Shown piece after piece: positions 6,904-15,563 of a DNA stretch of 46,356 bases. The number at the start of each line of letters is the position of its first letter. The stretch's first letter is position 1. Source of the stretch: Acaryochloris sp. IP29b_bin.148 (GTDB lineage: Bacteria > Cyanobacteriota > Cyanobacteriia > Thermosynechococcales > Thermosynechococcaceae). A program made the translations under genes and the position numbers. The notes under the pieces are model-generated. The model had not been told where the DNA came from. It searched no databases and saw nothing but the letters and a program-made list of their open reading frames with translations. The stretch is taken from the NCBI RefSeq assembly GCF_028285565.1, contig NZ_JANQOY010000129.1, forward strand, positions 1-46,356, in the 5' to 3' direction.

Positions 6904-7440
6904 TCAGAGGCTGTTTGAGAACTGAAGAGAATTCAAATTCTCTAGGGTCCAATTATCATAATAAACTGTATTTTTTAATTTTTTTGAAAAAGATTCAAGT
7001 GTGTTTCTATCTTGAACTGTAAAGCTTATATAGGGATCTCGTCTAGTGAACACACCCTTAATATTAAATTCATCAAGCGGATGCCCACTAAATGCAATTA
7101 ATCCAAACGAATCGATTATCTTATTTAAACCCTGCATAAACTTCACCATTTCTTCTAATGACAAGGCTTGCTTGTCAGGATGAATTACTATCAAAACCTC
7201 ACTAGACTCATTCCCTGAAAACTCTTTAATCACATCCAACAAGCCAGAATCTATATCCAAGCTTTCAGAAAGCTGAAAATCATAAACAATATAGTTAACC
7301 TTATTCCCTTGATGAGCTTTCGCAGAAAAAGGACAAATTGGCATATCACCAAAGACAACATTTGGCTGTTCGATATATGTTCGAATATGTTGCCTCATCA
7401 TATTAATGATTTTGTTACTTTCAATCTGATTCTGATTCAT
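6904..7440 (-). CDS. Hypothetical protein in an AT-rich segment
   Basis: 178 aa, ATG at 7440. A motif FGDMPICPFSAKA (about residues 30-42) is followed by EVLIVIHPDKQ (about 82-92), LIAFSGHPLDEFN (about 113-125) and RRDPYISFTVQDR (about 133-145). The order CPF-A / hxhHP / F-HP / RxPYxxF recalls the DUF1415 and DUF6875 families, but I would not assign either firmly. There are no membrane segments. The gene is markedly AT-richer than its neighbours and uses AT-ending codons, consistent with acquisition by transfer. The function is unknown. Confidence 0.65.
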   Translation of the reverse strand: MNQNQIESNKIINMMRQHIRTYIEQPNVVFGDMPICPFSAKAHQGNKVNYIVYDFQLSESLDIDSGLLDVIKEFSGNESSEVLIVIHPDKQALSLEEMVKFMQGLNKIIDSFGLIAFSGHPLDEFNIKGVFTRRDPYISFTVQDRNTLESFSKKLKNTVYYDNWTLENLNSLQFSNSL

Positions 7441-7768
7441 ATTAATGAGATTAAAAATTCAAAAAGAGAAATCCGAAATAGATTTTTTAGGCTACACAAG
7501 AGTGGAGAAGTTTAGTTTAATAATTCCATGAGAAAACTATCTGATCGATCTAATTCTAAAACGACATATTAACTCATATTTAACATGAGCAAAAGTTAGC
7601 GTTGCAACAAATAAATAATCTTCATTTAAAAAATTCTACTGTTCCTAGAATTCCTCAACCTCTTCTCATCAGTGTCAGCCAATAGTAGAGTCTAACTTAT
7701 ACTGAGGAAATAAATTTTGGATAGTCAATACTTATCCATAGAGAGAAACGTTTGTAGGCCTGAGTTGT
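7441..7768. other. AT-rich gene-free stretch
   Basis: No supported gene. Toward its right end AAACGTTT occurs twice (about 7746-7753 and 7778-7785) bracketing about 24 bp next to the truncated vapC start; this may mark the junction that removed the rest of the toxin gene. Confidence 0.35.
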
Positions 7769-7807
7769 TCACACCATAAAACGTTTGGTATCTACCAGAA
7801 TCTTCAT
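7769..7807 (-). pseudogene. 5' remnant of a VapC-like PIN toxin gene
   Basis: ATG (7807) overlaps the TGA of the antitoxin-like gene (GGATGAAG), the usual vapB-vapC coupling. The frame reads MKILVDTKRFMV then TGA at 7769-7771. MKILVDT is the standard start of a PIN-domain toxin, including its first catalytic Asp; after it the sequence stops resembling PIN. The toxin is evidently lost by truncation. With so few residues the call rests mainly on position and overlap. Confidence 0.5.
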
Positions 7808-8187
7808 CCACATTCGCCATAGATTTCTTCTCGGCTACTAGCTGTGTTGGAAAGAATTGGTATTTGTGGAAATGGAGTAGCAAAATACTGCTCCATTGCT
7901 TGGACTCTATTAGTGAGGTCTAATGATGCTTGCTGATCAGCTTTGGGCTCAACAACAACCTTGACAGCAACATCGGTATTTTGAAGTGCTGTGTCGATAT
8001 TGAGATGCAATAGGGAGCGTGTCACCTTTTAGAAAGGAAAATAAATTCTCTAGTTTTACATGTCTCAACCACTACGAAATCAATGGGCTTGAGCGCAGTC
8101 TGAATATTCTCTCAAAAAGGTGACACGCTCCCGATGCAATATACCATCTGTGCCGATATGCTCTTGGGTGATAAATTCTTGTGCCAT
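7804..8187 (-). pseudogene. VapB-like antitoxin gene interrupted by a MITE
   Basis: Removing the 120-bp element at 8013-8132 and one 9-bp target copy restores an 84-residue open frame from ATG 8187 (AGGAGAT 6 bp upstream) to TGA 7804. It begins MAQEFITQEHIGTDGILHL, continues NIDTALQNTDVAVKVVVEP and ends SREEIYGECG, the pattern of small cyanobacterial antitoxins paired with PIN toxins. In the present sequence translation from the ATG enters the element and stops at a TGA after about 38 codons. A GTG in the element's terminal repeat (8025) gives a 73-codon frame containing most of the protein, so a shortened product is conceivable. The gene lies 14 bp downstream of the 8202-8597 gene. Confidence 0.75.
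8013..8132. mobile_element. 120-bp MITE with 18-bp terminal inverted repeats and 9-bp target duplication
   Basis: The ends are GGGAGCGTGTCACCTTTT (8013-8030) and AAAAGGTGACACGCTCCC (8115-8132), a perfect 18-bp inverted repeat. The flanks are the direct repeat GATGCAATA at 8004-8012 and 8133-8141. There is no coding capacity. It sits inside the antitoxin-like gene, and excision restores the frame exactly, which confirms both boundaries. A 9-bp duplication suits mobilisation by an IS4- or IS1-like transposase; no such enzyme is in the window. Confidence 0.9.
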
Positions 8188-8201
8188 GCCAATATCTCCT
8201 T

Positions 8202-8597
8202 CTAATTGTCACTAATCAGTTCTCCCTTGGCCCAAAAAGATTGCACCTTTTGCCACCCTCGCTTCGATTGAGGGCCAAGATATTGCTCTATCTTTTCAGG
8301 TTTACCCATGCCAACCACATTGGTATTATGCAAATCCTCTAGCAAACCAACGGTGACTGATTCTTGGACCTCGTCATCCCCGTCATCACACCACATTTCA
8401 ACAACTCTGAAAACCTTTACCAATTCTGCTTTTGAACTATTCTCTATTAATTTGGTTATATGCCTCGCTAAATCACTGAACACGAGATAGATCGGTAGTG
8501 GTTCTCTGCCATCATTCCATTCTGCTAAAAACGCATTCCAAACAGGTTCAAAGGTTGGAGTCGCCTGAAGCATCGGGTCCATCATCTCAGTTCGCAT
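8202..8597 (-). CDS. Small conserved hypothetical protein (DUF7674-like)
   Basis: 131 aa from ATG 8597; a TTG at 8603 with AGGAG 9 bp upstream is an alternative start adding two residues. It reads TFEPVWNAFLAEWNDG, LPIYLVFSDLARHITKL, FRVVEMWCDDGDDEV and VTVGLLEDLHN, an arrangement I associate with DUF7674 proteins (small helical, role unknown). It lies 28 bp after dnaE-N and just before the antitoxin-like pseudogene on the same strand, so it may be read through from dnaE. The family call is tentative. Confidence 0.65.
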   Translation of the reverse strand: MRTEMMDPMLQATPTFEPVWNAFLAEWNDGREPLPIYLVFSDLARHITKLIENSSKAELVKVFRVVEMWCDDGDDEVQESVTVGLLEDLHNTNVVGMGKPEKIEQYLGPQSKRGWQKVQSFWAKGELISDN

Positions 8598-8625
8598 AAT
8601 CAACCCCCAAATCTCCTGGACAGTT

Positions 8626-11220
8626 TTAACTGGCCTGCTGCAACCCTGCCTGCCAAGGTAAAGGCAGCTGCTTCAAACTCAATCCTTCCTCAAAAATCTG
8701 CTGAATCGGATACATCTGCCCATCCGTCGTCATAAACTGATGTTCCGCCGTTGCCTGAATCTTCGAACCATCCGCCAAGGTGTATTCAAACACCTCCTGC
8801 TGCCCTCGATGATGCCACTGGGCAATCGGTTGCGTATACAGATGCCCCCGCTCATTAATCGAAAACACCTGACACTCAATCTGCTCCTGCACCACCTGAC
8901 CAATGGGCAGCCAACCATACTCCAACGTCAGCACTGGCGTGTCATAACTCAGGCAATATTCCGCAAATAACAGCATTTGGTCAAAGAGATTTTCGGAGAC
9001 CTTCTTATCGACCCCTTTTTCAGCAGCACCCTCAATAAAGATCTCGCGGTGCTTCTCCATCTCCGCCATTTTCTTTTTACCCATGGCCCGCCGCAGCAAA
9101 TCGGCTTGCCCTAGAGAATATCCAGCCATATCCTGAGCAATCTTCATGATTTGCTCTTGATAGACCATAATGCCGTAGGTTTCTTCCAGAATCGGCTTAA
9201 TCAGATCATGGGGATAGTCAATACTTTCGCGACCATGCTTGCGGTTAATAAACTTAGGAATCAGTCCCGCATCAAGCGGACCCGGTCGATAGAGGGCCAG
9301 AATCGAAGAAATATCCTCAATATTGGAAGGCTTTAGATCTTTCACCACCTGCCGCATCCCGGACGACTCTAGCTGGAAGACCCCTTCCAGTTCCCCGCGC
9401 GCTAGGAGCTGGAAGGCTTCTGGGTCATCCATCGGCACCCGATCCACATCCAGGTCGAGCTGGCGATTTTGCTTCAGCAGATCCGTGGTTTTTTGGATCA
9501 TCGTTAGGTTCTTGAGGCCCAAAAAGTCCATTTTCAGCAGGCCCAGGGACTCCAGATCCTCCATAAAGTATTGGGTAATCACCGCCCCGTCGTTATTGCG
9601 CTGCAAAGGCACAATCTGATCCAAGGGTTCCGAGGCAATCACCACCCCCGCCGCATGCACCCCAAAGGTTTTGTTGGTGCCCTCAATGCGGATGGCCATA
9701 TCCAGCCAGCGACGCACAATCTGATCTTTATCGTATTTTTCCTTAAACTCTGGGGCAGGCGTCTCATCGGAGATCATCACCTTCAGCTTCGTGGGTTTAC
9801 CCCGCGCCACCGGAATCAACTTCGCCATCCGATCTGCTTCCCCATAGGGGATATCCAGCACCCGCGCCACATCTTTGAGCACCGCCTTGGAGGTCATGCG
9901 GTTAAAGGTAATAATCTGAGCTACCCGATCTTCGCCATATTTACGGGTCACATAGTCAATCATGGCGTCCCGCTTTTCGATACAGAAGTCCGTATCAATA
10001 TCAGGCATGGACTTCCGTTCTGGATTGAGGAAACGCTCAAACAAGAGGCCATGGTGAACGGGGTCAATATTAGTAATCCCCAGAGCATAGGCCACCAGGG
10101 AACCCGCCGCACTGCCCCGCCCCGGACCTACAGGAATATTGTTGTCGCGGGCATATTTAATGTAATCCCATACCACCAAGAAATAGGTGGAAAAGCCCAT
10201 CTGCTGGAGCATTTCCAGCTCATATTCCAGGCGCTCTTTATAGGTATCGGTGATTTCAGACCGCTCTTTGCAGTTACAGCGATCCAACAGGCCATCCCAG
10301 GTCACTTCTTCAAGATAGGTTTCTGCTGTATAGCCCTCAGGCACGTCGTAGTCAGGACTTTGGGGGTCTCGAAAGATATCGTAGGTTTCGATCTTGTCTG
10401 CGACTTCTAGAGTGGTTGCGATCGCATCCGAAATCACGTCATCCGTCAGATGATCCCGAAACATCAGGGCCATCTCATCCGCAGTTTTTAGATACTCCGT
10501 GCCGCTATAGCGCAGCCGCTTGTCTTCGGTGATCAGCTTGCCTGTCTGGATACAGAGCAGGGCATCATGGGACTCCACGTCATAGCAAGAGATAAAGTGG
10601 GAGTCATTGGTAGCGATAACCTTAATATCCAGTTCCTGGGCAATCCGCACCAGCTCCACGTTCACCACCCGATCTTCCTGGGAGCCGTGGTCTTGAATTT
10701 CTAGATAATAGTCATCGCCAAAAAGCTCCTTGTACCACTTAGCAATCCGCCGAGCGATATCCGGCTTTTCTTTCATAATCGCCTGGGGGATTTCTCCCCC
10801 TAAGCAGGCGCTCGTGACAATCAGTCCTTCATGGTGCTCTTCTAGCAGGTCTTTATTAATACAGGGTCGAGAGAAGATACCCCGCCCCTGAACCCCATGC
10901 AGGCTAGAAATCGTGGTGAGTTTAACCAGGTTTTGGTAGCCCTTCTTATTCTTCGCCAACACCACCTGGTGATAGCGAGGCCGACGCTCCTGCTTGGTGA
11001 TATCGCCATTGATCACGTACATTTCGTTGCCGACAATCGGCTTAATTCCCTGCTTCTTGCAGGTCTTAATTAAGCCAATCGCCCCATACATAACCCCATG
11101 GTCTGTCAAGGCAATGGCGGGCATATTCAGTTCCACAGCACGAGATACCAAATCCGGCAGCTGACTGGCTCCATCCAAGAGACTATAGTCACTGTGAATA
11201 TGTAAACCCACAAAAGACAT
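8626..11220 (-). CDS. dnaE: DNA polymerase III alpha subunit, N-terminal half fused to the N-part of the split DnaE intein
   Basis: 864 aa. An N-terminal PHP domain ([29 protein letters not shown]) is followed by the polymerase palm with the catalytic pair in MPDIDTDF (about residues 404-411) and a third Asp in [11 protein letters not shown]. The extein ends LLFAEY at residue 755. Residue 756 is the Cys1 of the intein (CLSYDTPVL). The remaining 109 residues carry the splicing block B motif ATAEHQF and end at TGA. The other half (IntC plus the DnaE C-extein) must be encoded elsewhere, as in cyanobacteria generally, and protein trans-splicing gives the replicative polymerase. The ATG at 11220 is the family start. 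The short genes downstream are unrelated. Confidence 0.97.
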   Translation of the reverse strand: MSFVGLHIHSDYSLLDGASQLPDLVSRAVELNMPAIALTDHGVMYGAIGLIKTCKKQGIKPIVGNEMYVINGDITKQERRPRYHQVVLAKNKKGYQNLVKLTTISSLHGVQGRGIFSRPCINKDLLEEHHEGLIVTSACLGGEIPQAIMKEKPDIARRIAKWYKELFGDDYYLEIQDHGSQEDRVVNVELVRIAQELDIKVIATNDSHFISCYDVESHDALLCIQTGKLITEDKRLRYSGTEYLKTADEMALMFRDHLTDDVISDAIATTLEVADKIETYDIFRDPQSPDYDVPEGYTAETYLEEVTWDGLLDRCNCKERSEITDTYKERLEYELEMLQQMGFSTYFLVVWDYIKYARDNNIPVGPGRGSAAGSLVAYALGITNIDPVHHGLLFERFLNPERKSMPDIDTDFCIEKRDAMIDYVTRKYGEDRVAQIITFNRMTSKAVLKDVARVLDIPYGEADRMAKLIPVARGKPTKLKVMISDETPAPEFKEKYDKDQIVRRWLDMAIRIEGTNKTFGVHAAGVVIASEPLDQIVPLQRNNDGAVITQYFMEDLESLGLLKMDFLGLKNLTMIQKTTDLLKQNRQLDLDVDRVPMDDPEAFQLLARGELEGVFQLESSGMRQVVKDLKPSNIEDISSILALYRPGPLDAGLIPKFINRKHGRESIDYPHDLIKPILEETYGIMVYQEQIMKIAQDMAGYSLGQADLLRRAMGKKKMAEMEKHREIFIEGAAEKGVDKKVSENLFDQMLLFAEYCLSYDTPVLTLEYGWLPIGQVVQEQIECQVFSINERGHLYTQPIAQWHHRGQQEVFEYTLADGSKIQATAEHQFMTTDGQMYPIQQIFEEGLSLKQLPLPWQAGLQQAS
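8629..8955 (-). other. Split intein DnaE-N segment (IntN)
   Basis: 109 codons at the 3' end of dnaE-N. The sequence starts with Cys (TGC, complement of 8953-8955) right after ...AEY and includes [19 protein letters not shown], a TAEHQF block B and an IntN tail [16 protein letters not shown]. It splices in trans with an IntC encoded elsewhere. The layout matches the naturally split Ssp/Npu DnaE inteins. Confidence 0.95.
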
Positions 11221-11466
11221 AGGCCACTTCCTTGCTAAACCTGGCTATAGGGTAACGGATTGCGATTCCAACGACTACAGTCCTGACATTATTTGTGATT
11301 GACCACTGCATAGGGGTTTCCCCGTCACCTGCAGCAGCTAACCTGGAGTTGGGTAGAATAGAGTTTATACAAATAAATTAAGATTGCACTTTTATAAAAG
11401 TTAATCCATAGGGGTCAAGCCTCTGTTAAGATTTGTTTAACTGTCTTCTCCGCCCCCCGATGTAGC

Positions 11467-13728
11467 ATGAATCTGAAAGCTACAGTCTCACCGACCGATC
11501 TCGAACTGCCTATTTGGCTACAGGAATGTATGCTGGAGGTCGATGGTGCTGAAGACAAGGATGGCATTGCCGAACAAACCCTGATCTGTCGCGCCTTTAA
11601 TTTTGGCTACCAACTCCATGAAGGCCAACGACGGGCCTCCGGAGAACCCTATATTGCCCACCCCGTATCCGTCGCCGAGCTGCTCCGGGATTTAGGCGGT
11701 AGCGCAGCCATGATCGCCGCTGGCTTCCTCCATGATGTCGTCGAAGATACAGACGTCACCCCCGAAACCATCGAAGCGGAATTTGGTCTAGAAGTTCGCC
11801 AGCTAGTAGAAGGCGTCACCAAGCTTTCTAAATTTAATTTCTCTACCAAAACCGAGCGGGAAGCCGAAAACTTCCGGCGCATGTTCTTAGCCATGGCCCA
11901 AGATATCCGGGTGATTGTGGTTAAACTCGCCGACCGTCTCCACAATATGCGGACCTTAGAGCATTTGCCCCCCGCCAAACAGCGGCGCATTGCCCAAGAA
12001 ACGCGAGACGTCTTTGCTCCTCTAGCCAACCGCCTCGGGATTTGGCGGTTCAAGTGGGAATTGGAAGATCTCGCCTTTAAGTATCTAGAACCCGATACCT
12101 ATCGGCGCATGCAGCAGCTGGTTGCCGATAAGCGCACGGATCGGGAAGAACATATTGAGCAAGCGATCACCATTCTGCATGATCGCCTGGAACCCATTTG
12201 TCCGAATCACCTGGAAATTTCTGGCCGCCCTAAACATCTGTTTAGCATTAGCCAGAAAATGGAGCGGCAACAGAAGGAATTTCATGAAATTTATGATGTC
12301 GCCGCCGTTCGGGTAATCGTCAAAACCAACGAAGAATGTTACCGCGCGTTAGCGGTGGTCCATGACTGTTTCCGTCCCATCCCTGGACGGTTCAAAGACT
12401 ATATTGGCTTGCCCAAATCTAACCGTTACCAATCGCTCCATACCGTTGTCATTGGCTTAGGGGGGCGGCCTCTGGAAGTGCAAATCCGCACCGAAGCCAT
12501 GCACCATATTGCCGAGTATGGAATTGCCGCTCACTGGAAATATAAAGAGTCTTCCAACCAGCCGGGGAAAACGGCTTGGAGTCCCAATGACGAAAAATTC
12601 ACTTGGCTGCGTCAACTTCTAGAGTGGCAAAGTGACCTCAAAGACGCTCAAGAATACCTAGACAACGTCAAAGACAATTTATTTGACAGCGAAGTCTATG
12701 TGTTTACCCCCAAAGGCGATCTAATTGATCTCACCCAAGGGGCCACCCCTGTCGATTTTGCCTATCGGATTCATACGGAAGTTGGCAACCACTGCTTTGG
12801 GGCTCGCGTTAACGGACGCATGGTGACCCTCGATACCCCCCTCGATAATGGCGATATTGTCGAGATTATGACCCAAAAGAGTGCCCACCCGAGTCTGGAT
12901 TGGCTCAATTTTGCCGCTAGCAACGCCGCCCGCAACCGCATTCGGCAATGGTATAAACGGTCCCACCGAGAAGAAAATATCTTGCGCGGTCGGGAAATGT
13001 TGGAAAAAGCCTTGGGTAAAAAAGGCTTCGACGCTCTACTCAAATCTGAGCCGATGCAGATAGTTGCCAATCGATGCAATTATCAAACACCTGAAGACCT
13101 ACTGGCCGCCCTTGGCTATGGGGAAGTGACCCTAAATTCAGTCGCTAACCGCCTGCGGGAAACGATTCGTAGCCAACAAGCTGATACCGAGCCCACAACC
13201 TCAAGTCTGACGGATGTTAATTTACCCACCCAAGCCAGTCCCAGACCCCTTCCTAGTTCCAGTGACTCGCCGATTACCGGTGTGGAAGGGTTGGTCTACC
13301 ATATGGCAGGCTGCTGTCATCCTGTTCCAGGTGAGCCGATTATCGGGGCTGTCACCCTGAGTAATCGGGGTATCTCAATTCACCGTCAAGGCTGCAAGAA
13401 TATTGGCAATATTCCAGGCGATCGGCTGATTCCTGTGAGTTGGAACCCTGCCCATCAAACCTCACAAGGCCGTCGATACACTTATCCTATCGAAATCCAA
13501 ATTGAAGTGATTGATCGGGTAGGCATTCTTAAAGATATTTTGACGCGCCTGACCGACAGTAAAGTCAATGTCCATAATGCCCAAGTCAAAACCTTCCCCG
13601 GCCAAACGGCGGTGATTAATTTGGGTCTAGATATCGAACATTGCAATCAACTCGACCAAATGTGTGCGCAAATTCGAAAAATGAGTGATGTCCTCAAACT
13701 CAGACGTCTTAGTCAGATCGAGGACTAA
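11467..13728 (+). CDS. spoT: Bifunctional (p)ppGpp synthetase/hydrolase (Rel/SpoT)
   Basis: 753 aa, complete. The hydrolase HD domain has YIAHPVSVAELL, HDVVEDTDVT (H89-D90, E93-D94) and KLADRLHNMRTL. The synthetase domain has RFKDYIGLPKSNRYQSLHT from residue 308 and EVQIRTEAMHHIAEYGIAAHW. RFKD rather than EFDD is the charge pattern of bifunctional Rel enzymes. A TGS domain (VYVFTPKGDLIDLTQGATPVDFA), a helical/zinc-finger region with GCCHPVPGEPIIG and a C-terminal ACT domain follow. The enzyme makes and degrades the stringent-response alarmone. A small dyad GTTAA-N7-TTAAC (11425-11441) lies upstream. It is divergent from dnaE-N. Confidence 0.95.
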   Translation: MNLKATVSPTDLELPIWLQECMLEVDGAEDKDGIAEQTLICRAFNFGYQLHEGQRRASGEPYIAHPVSVAELLRDLGGSAAMIAAGFLHDVVEDTDVTPETIEAEFGLEVRQLVEGVTKLSKFNFSTKTEREAENFRRMFLAMAQDIRVIVVKLADRLHNMRTLEHLPPAKQRRIAQETRDVFAPLANRLGIWRFKWELEDLAFKYLEPDTYRRMQQLVADKRTDREEHIEQAITILHDRLEPICPNHLEISGRPKHLFSISQKMERQQKEFHEIYDVAAVRVIVKTNEECYRALAVVHDCFRPIPGRFKDYIGLPKSNRYQSLHTVVIGLGGRPLEVQIRTEAMHHIAEYGIAAHWKYKESSNQPGKTAWSPNDEKFTWLRQLLEWQSDLKDAQEYLDNVKDNLFDSEVYVFTPKGDLIDLTQGATPVDFAYRIHTEVGNHCFGARVNGRMVTLDTPLDNGDIVEIMTQKSAHPSLDWLNFAASNAARNRIRQWYKRSHREENILRGREMLEKALGKKGFDALLKSEPMQIVANRCNYQTPEDLLAALGYGEVTLNSVANRLRETIRSQQADTEPTTSSLTDVNLPTQASPRPLPSSSDSPITGVEGLVYHMAGCCHPVPGEPIIGAVTLSNRGISIHRQGCKNIGNIPGDRLIPVSWNPAHQTSQGRRYTYPIEIQIEVIDRVGILKDILTRLTDSKVNVHNAQVKTFPGQTAVINLGLDIEHCNQLDQMCAQIRKMSDVLKLRRLSQIED

Positions 13729-13795
13729 AGCACCGCTACTCGTACTGGTGATCTAGGCAGCAATAGTGGCATGATCAGGGTAAGCATAGGCTATG

Positions 13796-13820
13796 ATGGA
13801 GCGAAAATCGCCATTTTTTT
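13796..13820 (+). terminator. Probable terminator after the Rel gene
   Basis: ATGG-AG-CGA-AAA-TCG-CCAT folds as a bulged stem of 4+3 bp and runs into TTTTTTT at 13814-13820. It sits about 70 bp after the Rel stop. Confidence 0.5.
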
Positions 13821-13862
13821 AGAACCGTAACGCCAAAACCACCCTAAGCCTTCAGTAATTAT

Positions 13863-13880
13863 TAGTACTGGATAGTACTG
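13863..13880. promoter_or_regulatory. Tandem TAGTACTG repeat upstream of the TerY-like operon
   Basis: TAGTACTG occurs at 13863-13870 and 13873-13880, 10 bp apart, about one helical turn. Each contains the palindrome AGTACT. The pair lies about 135 bp before the vWA gene and could be an operator. No cognate regulator is visible. Confidence 0.3.
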
Positions 13881-14013
13881 TGTTAACCTACTGAACAAGC
13901 AATCCAGGCTCATCGGTGATGGGTTCCATTGGTTTAAAGCGTTCAGTTCAACTCTTAAAATTGGGGGGTATATGAATATGCAGTTAGTCACTCCGAAATT
14001 TGAGAATATCTAG

Positions 14014-14676
14014 ATGATTGGACAACCAGAATTTGTCGAAAACCCTGAAAATCGTTGCCCCGTTATATTATTAGTCGATACGTCCAGCTCCATGACTGGA
14101 GCACCGATGGAGGCTTTGAATAGTGGCTTAGAAGCCTTCAAAGAAGCGGTCCTCCAGGATGAGCAAGCCGCATTGCGAGTGGATGTCGCCATTGTCGGTT
14201 TTGGGCCAGTGGAGCTTGTTCAAGATTTCGTCACCATCGATCAGTTTATGCCGATGCAACTCGAAGCCCATGGTCTGACACCGATGGGAGAAGCGCTCAG
14301 TTATGCCTTGGATCTACTGGAAAATCGCAAGACCACCTATCGCAACAATGGCATCCAATACTACCGACCTTGGGTCTTTCTAATCACAGACGGAGCCCCC
14401 AATACCGACTCTCCTTGGCAACAAGCGGCAGAACGTCTTAAGAATGCCGAGGCTCAACGCAAGCTATCTTTCTTTGCCGTGGGCGTGCAGGGAGCAGATA
14501 TGTCCATCTTGAATCAGATTGCCCCACCTGAACGTCCACCGCTGATGTTGCATGGATTGGATTTTCGATCCATGTTCCTCTGGTTAAGTGATTCGATGGT
14601 GCGCGTGTCCAGCAGCACCGTTGGGGGCGATATGGTCGCTTTACCTCCCGTTGGTTGGGGACAAATTGCAACCTAA
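14014..14676 (+). CDS. TerY-like von Willebrand factor A domain protein
   Basis: 220 aa, almost entirely one vWA domain. The MIDAS motif DxSxS is D22-T-S24-S-S26 (LLVDTSSSM), the MIDAS Thr is in GLTPMGEALSYAL and the Asp in VFLITDGAPNTDS. There is no signal peptide, so it is cytoplasmic. It is followed by PP2C phosphatase and kinase genes on the same strand; this gene order defines the TerY-phosphorylation triad described in work on tellurite/stress-linked Ter systems. The vWA protein is thought to serve as a metal-dependent protein-binding scaffold. No terD/terC genes are nearby. Confidence 0.9.
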   Translation: MIGQPEFVENPENRCPVILLVDTSSSMTGAPMEALNSGLEAFKEAVLQDEQAALRVDVAIVGFGPVELVQDFVTIDQFMPMQLEAHGLTPMGEALSYALDLLENRKTTYRNNGIQYYRPWVFLITDGAPNTDSPWQQAAERLKNAEAQRKLSFFAVGVQGADMSILNQIAPPERPPLMLHGLDFRSMFLWLSDSMVRVSSSTVGGDMVALPPVGWGQIAT

Positions 14677-14783
14677 CAGATCTGGGATGATGTCCATCAA
14701 GATACTGCCATCGTATGAGGTATCTGCGGATTCGATATCATCCCCTTTCTTATCGTTATTCCCCCATCCCGAAAGGAGAGGCT

Positions 14784-15563
14784 GTGGCCTGGAGAGCAAT
14801 CGTTCACTCTGCAATTGGTACCCGTCACCAACAGAAGCAATTACCTTGTCAAGATTATGGAAGTTACGTGCTCCAAGGAGACACGATTATTGGTGCTGTT
14901 GCGGATGGCGCAGGGAGTGCCAAATTCTCTGATGTTGGTGCCCAGCTCGCAGTTAAAACGGCCTTAAACACTCTGGGACAACAGTCAGACGAATGGTCTG
15001 CCATCGACGTTCAGAGGATGAATGCTGAGGCTAATCTCTTTTTTACAGAGATGATTCAAGCGGTTATTGCCGCCTTACACGCGGAAGCAGAGACAGGTGA
15101 GTATCATGTCCGCGAGTTAGGATGTACATTATTAAGCTTCATTGCGACACCTCACTGGCTCGCTTGCATGCAGATTGGCGATGGTTTCATTGTTACTCAA
15201 TCAGAACAAATGGATTCCTTTGACCTCCTATTTGAACCCAGCAAAGGGGAATATATCAATGAAACGGTGTTTGTCACAAGTGAGGATGCCGTAGCGTATA
15301 TGCAGGTATCTGTGCGTGCTGGACATCATCCTTTTGTCTGTGCAGCGACAGATGGCTTAGAGAAAGTTGCCATTCGTTTTCATGATTGGCAAGCCTTTGC
15401 CCCGTTTTTTAGACCTTTTTTAGAGTGTCTGCGCAGTGTTTCAGCCGCAGAAGACCGCCAAGCTTACCTAGAAGCATTTTTAGAGTCGGATCGTTTGAAT
15501 GCCAAGACCGACGATGATAAAACCTTGCTGCTGTGTCTGGATGGACAAGAGGCAGACGCATGA
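14784..15563 (+). CDS. PP2C-family protein serine/threonine phosphatase
   Basis: 259 aa from GTG 14784. I chose this start because AAGGAG (14773-14778) lies just upstream and because WRAIVHSAIGTRHQ is where family members begin; an upstream GTG at 14715 in the same frame would add 23 unlike residues. Metal-binding motifs of PP2C are present: AVADGAGSAKFSDVG (first DG), QIGDGFIV, CAATDGLEKV and a C-terminal KTDDDKTLLL. It should reverse phosphorylation by the adjacent kinase. Its stop overlaps the kinase start as ATGA (15560-15563), so the two are translationally coupled. Confidence 0.9.
   Translation: MAWRAIVHSAIGTRHQQKQLPCQDYGSYVLQGDTIIGAVADGAGSAKFSDVGAQLAVKTALNTLGQQSDEWSAIDVQRMNAEANLFFTEMIQAVIAALHAEAETGEYHVRELGCTLLSFIATPHWLACMQIGDGFIVTQSEQMDSFDLLFEPSKGEYINETVFVTSEDAVAYMQVSVRAGHHPFVCAATDGLEKVAIRFHDWQAFAPFFRPFLECLRSVSAAEDRQAYLEAFLESDRLNAKTDDDKTLLLCLDGQEADA

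Noticed and set aside
9571..10410. 279-codon plus-strand open frame opposite dnaE
   Set aside because: It lies wholly antisense to the conserved polymerase domain; its composition (His/Arg/Ile-rich) is that of a shadow frame.
13791..13991. 66-codon minus-strand frame between Rel and TerY-like genes
   Set aside because: It covers a terminator and a tandem repeat, has no ribosome binding site and resembles no protein family.
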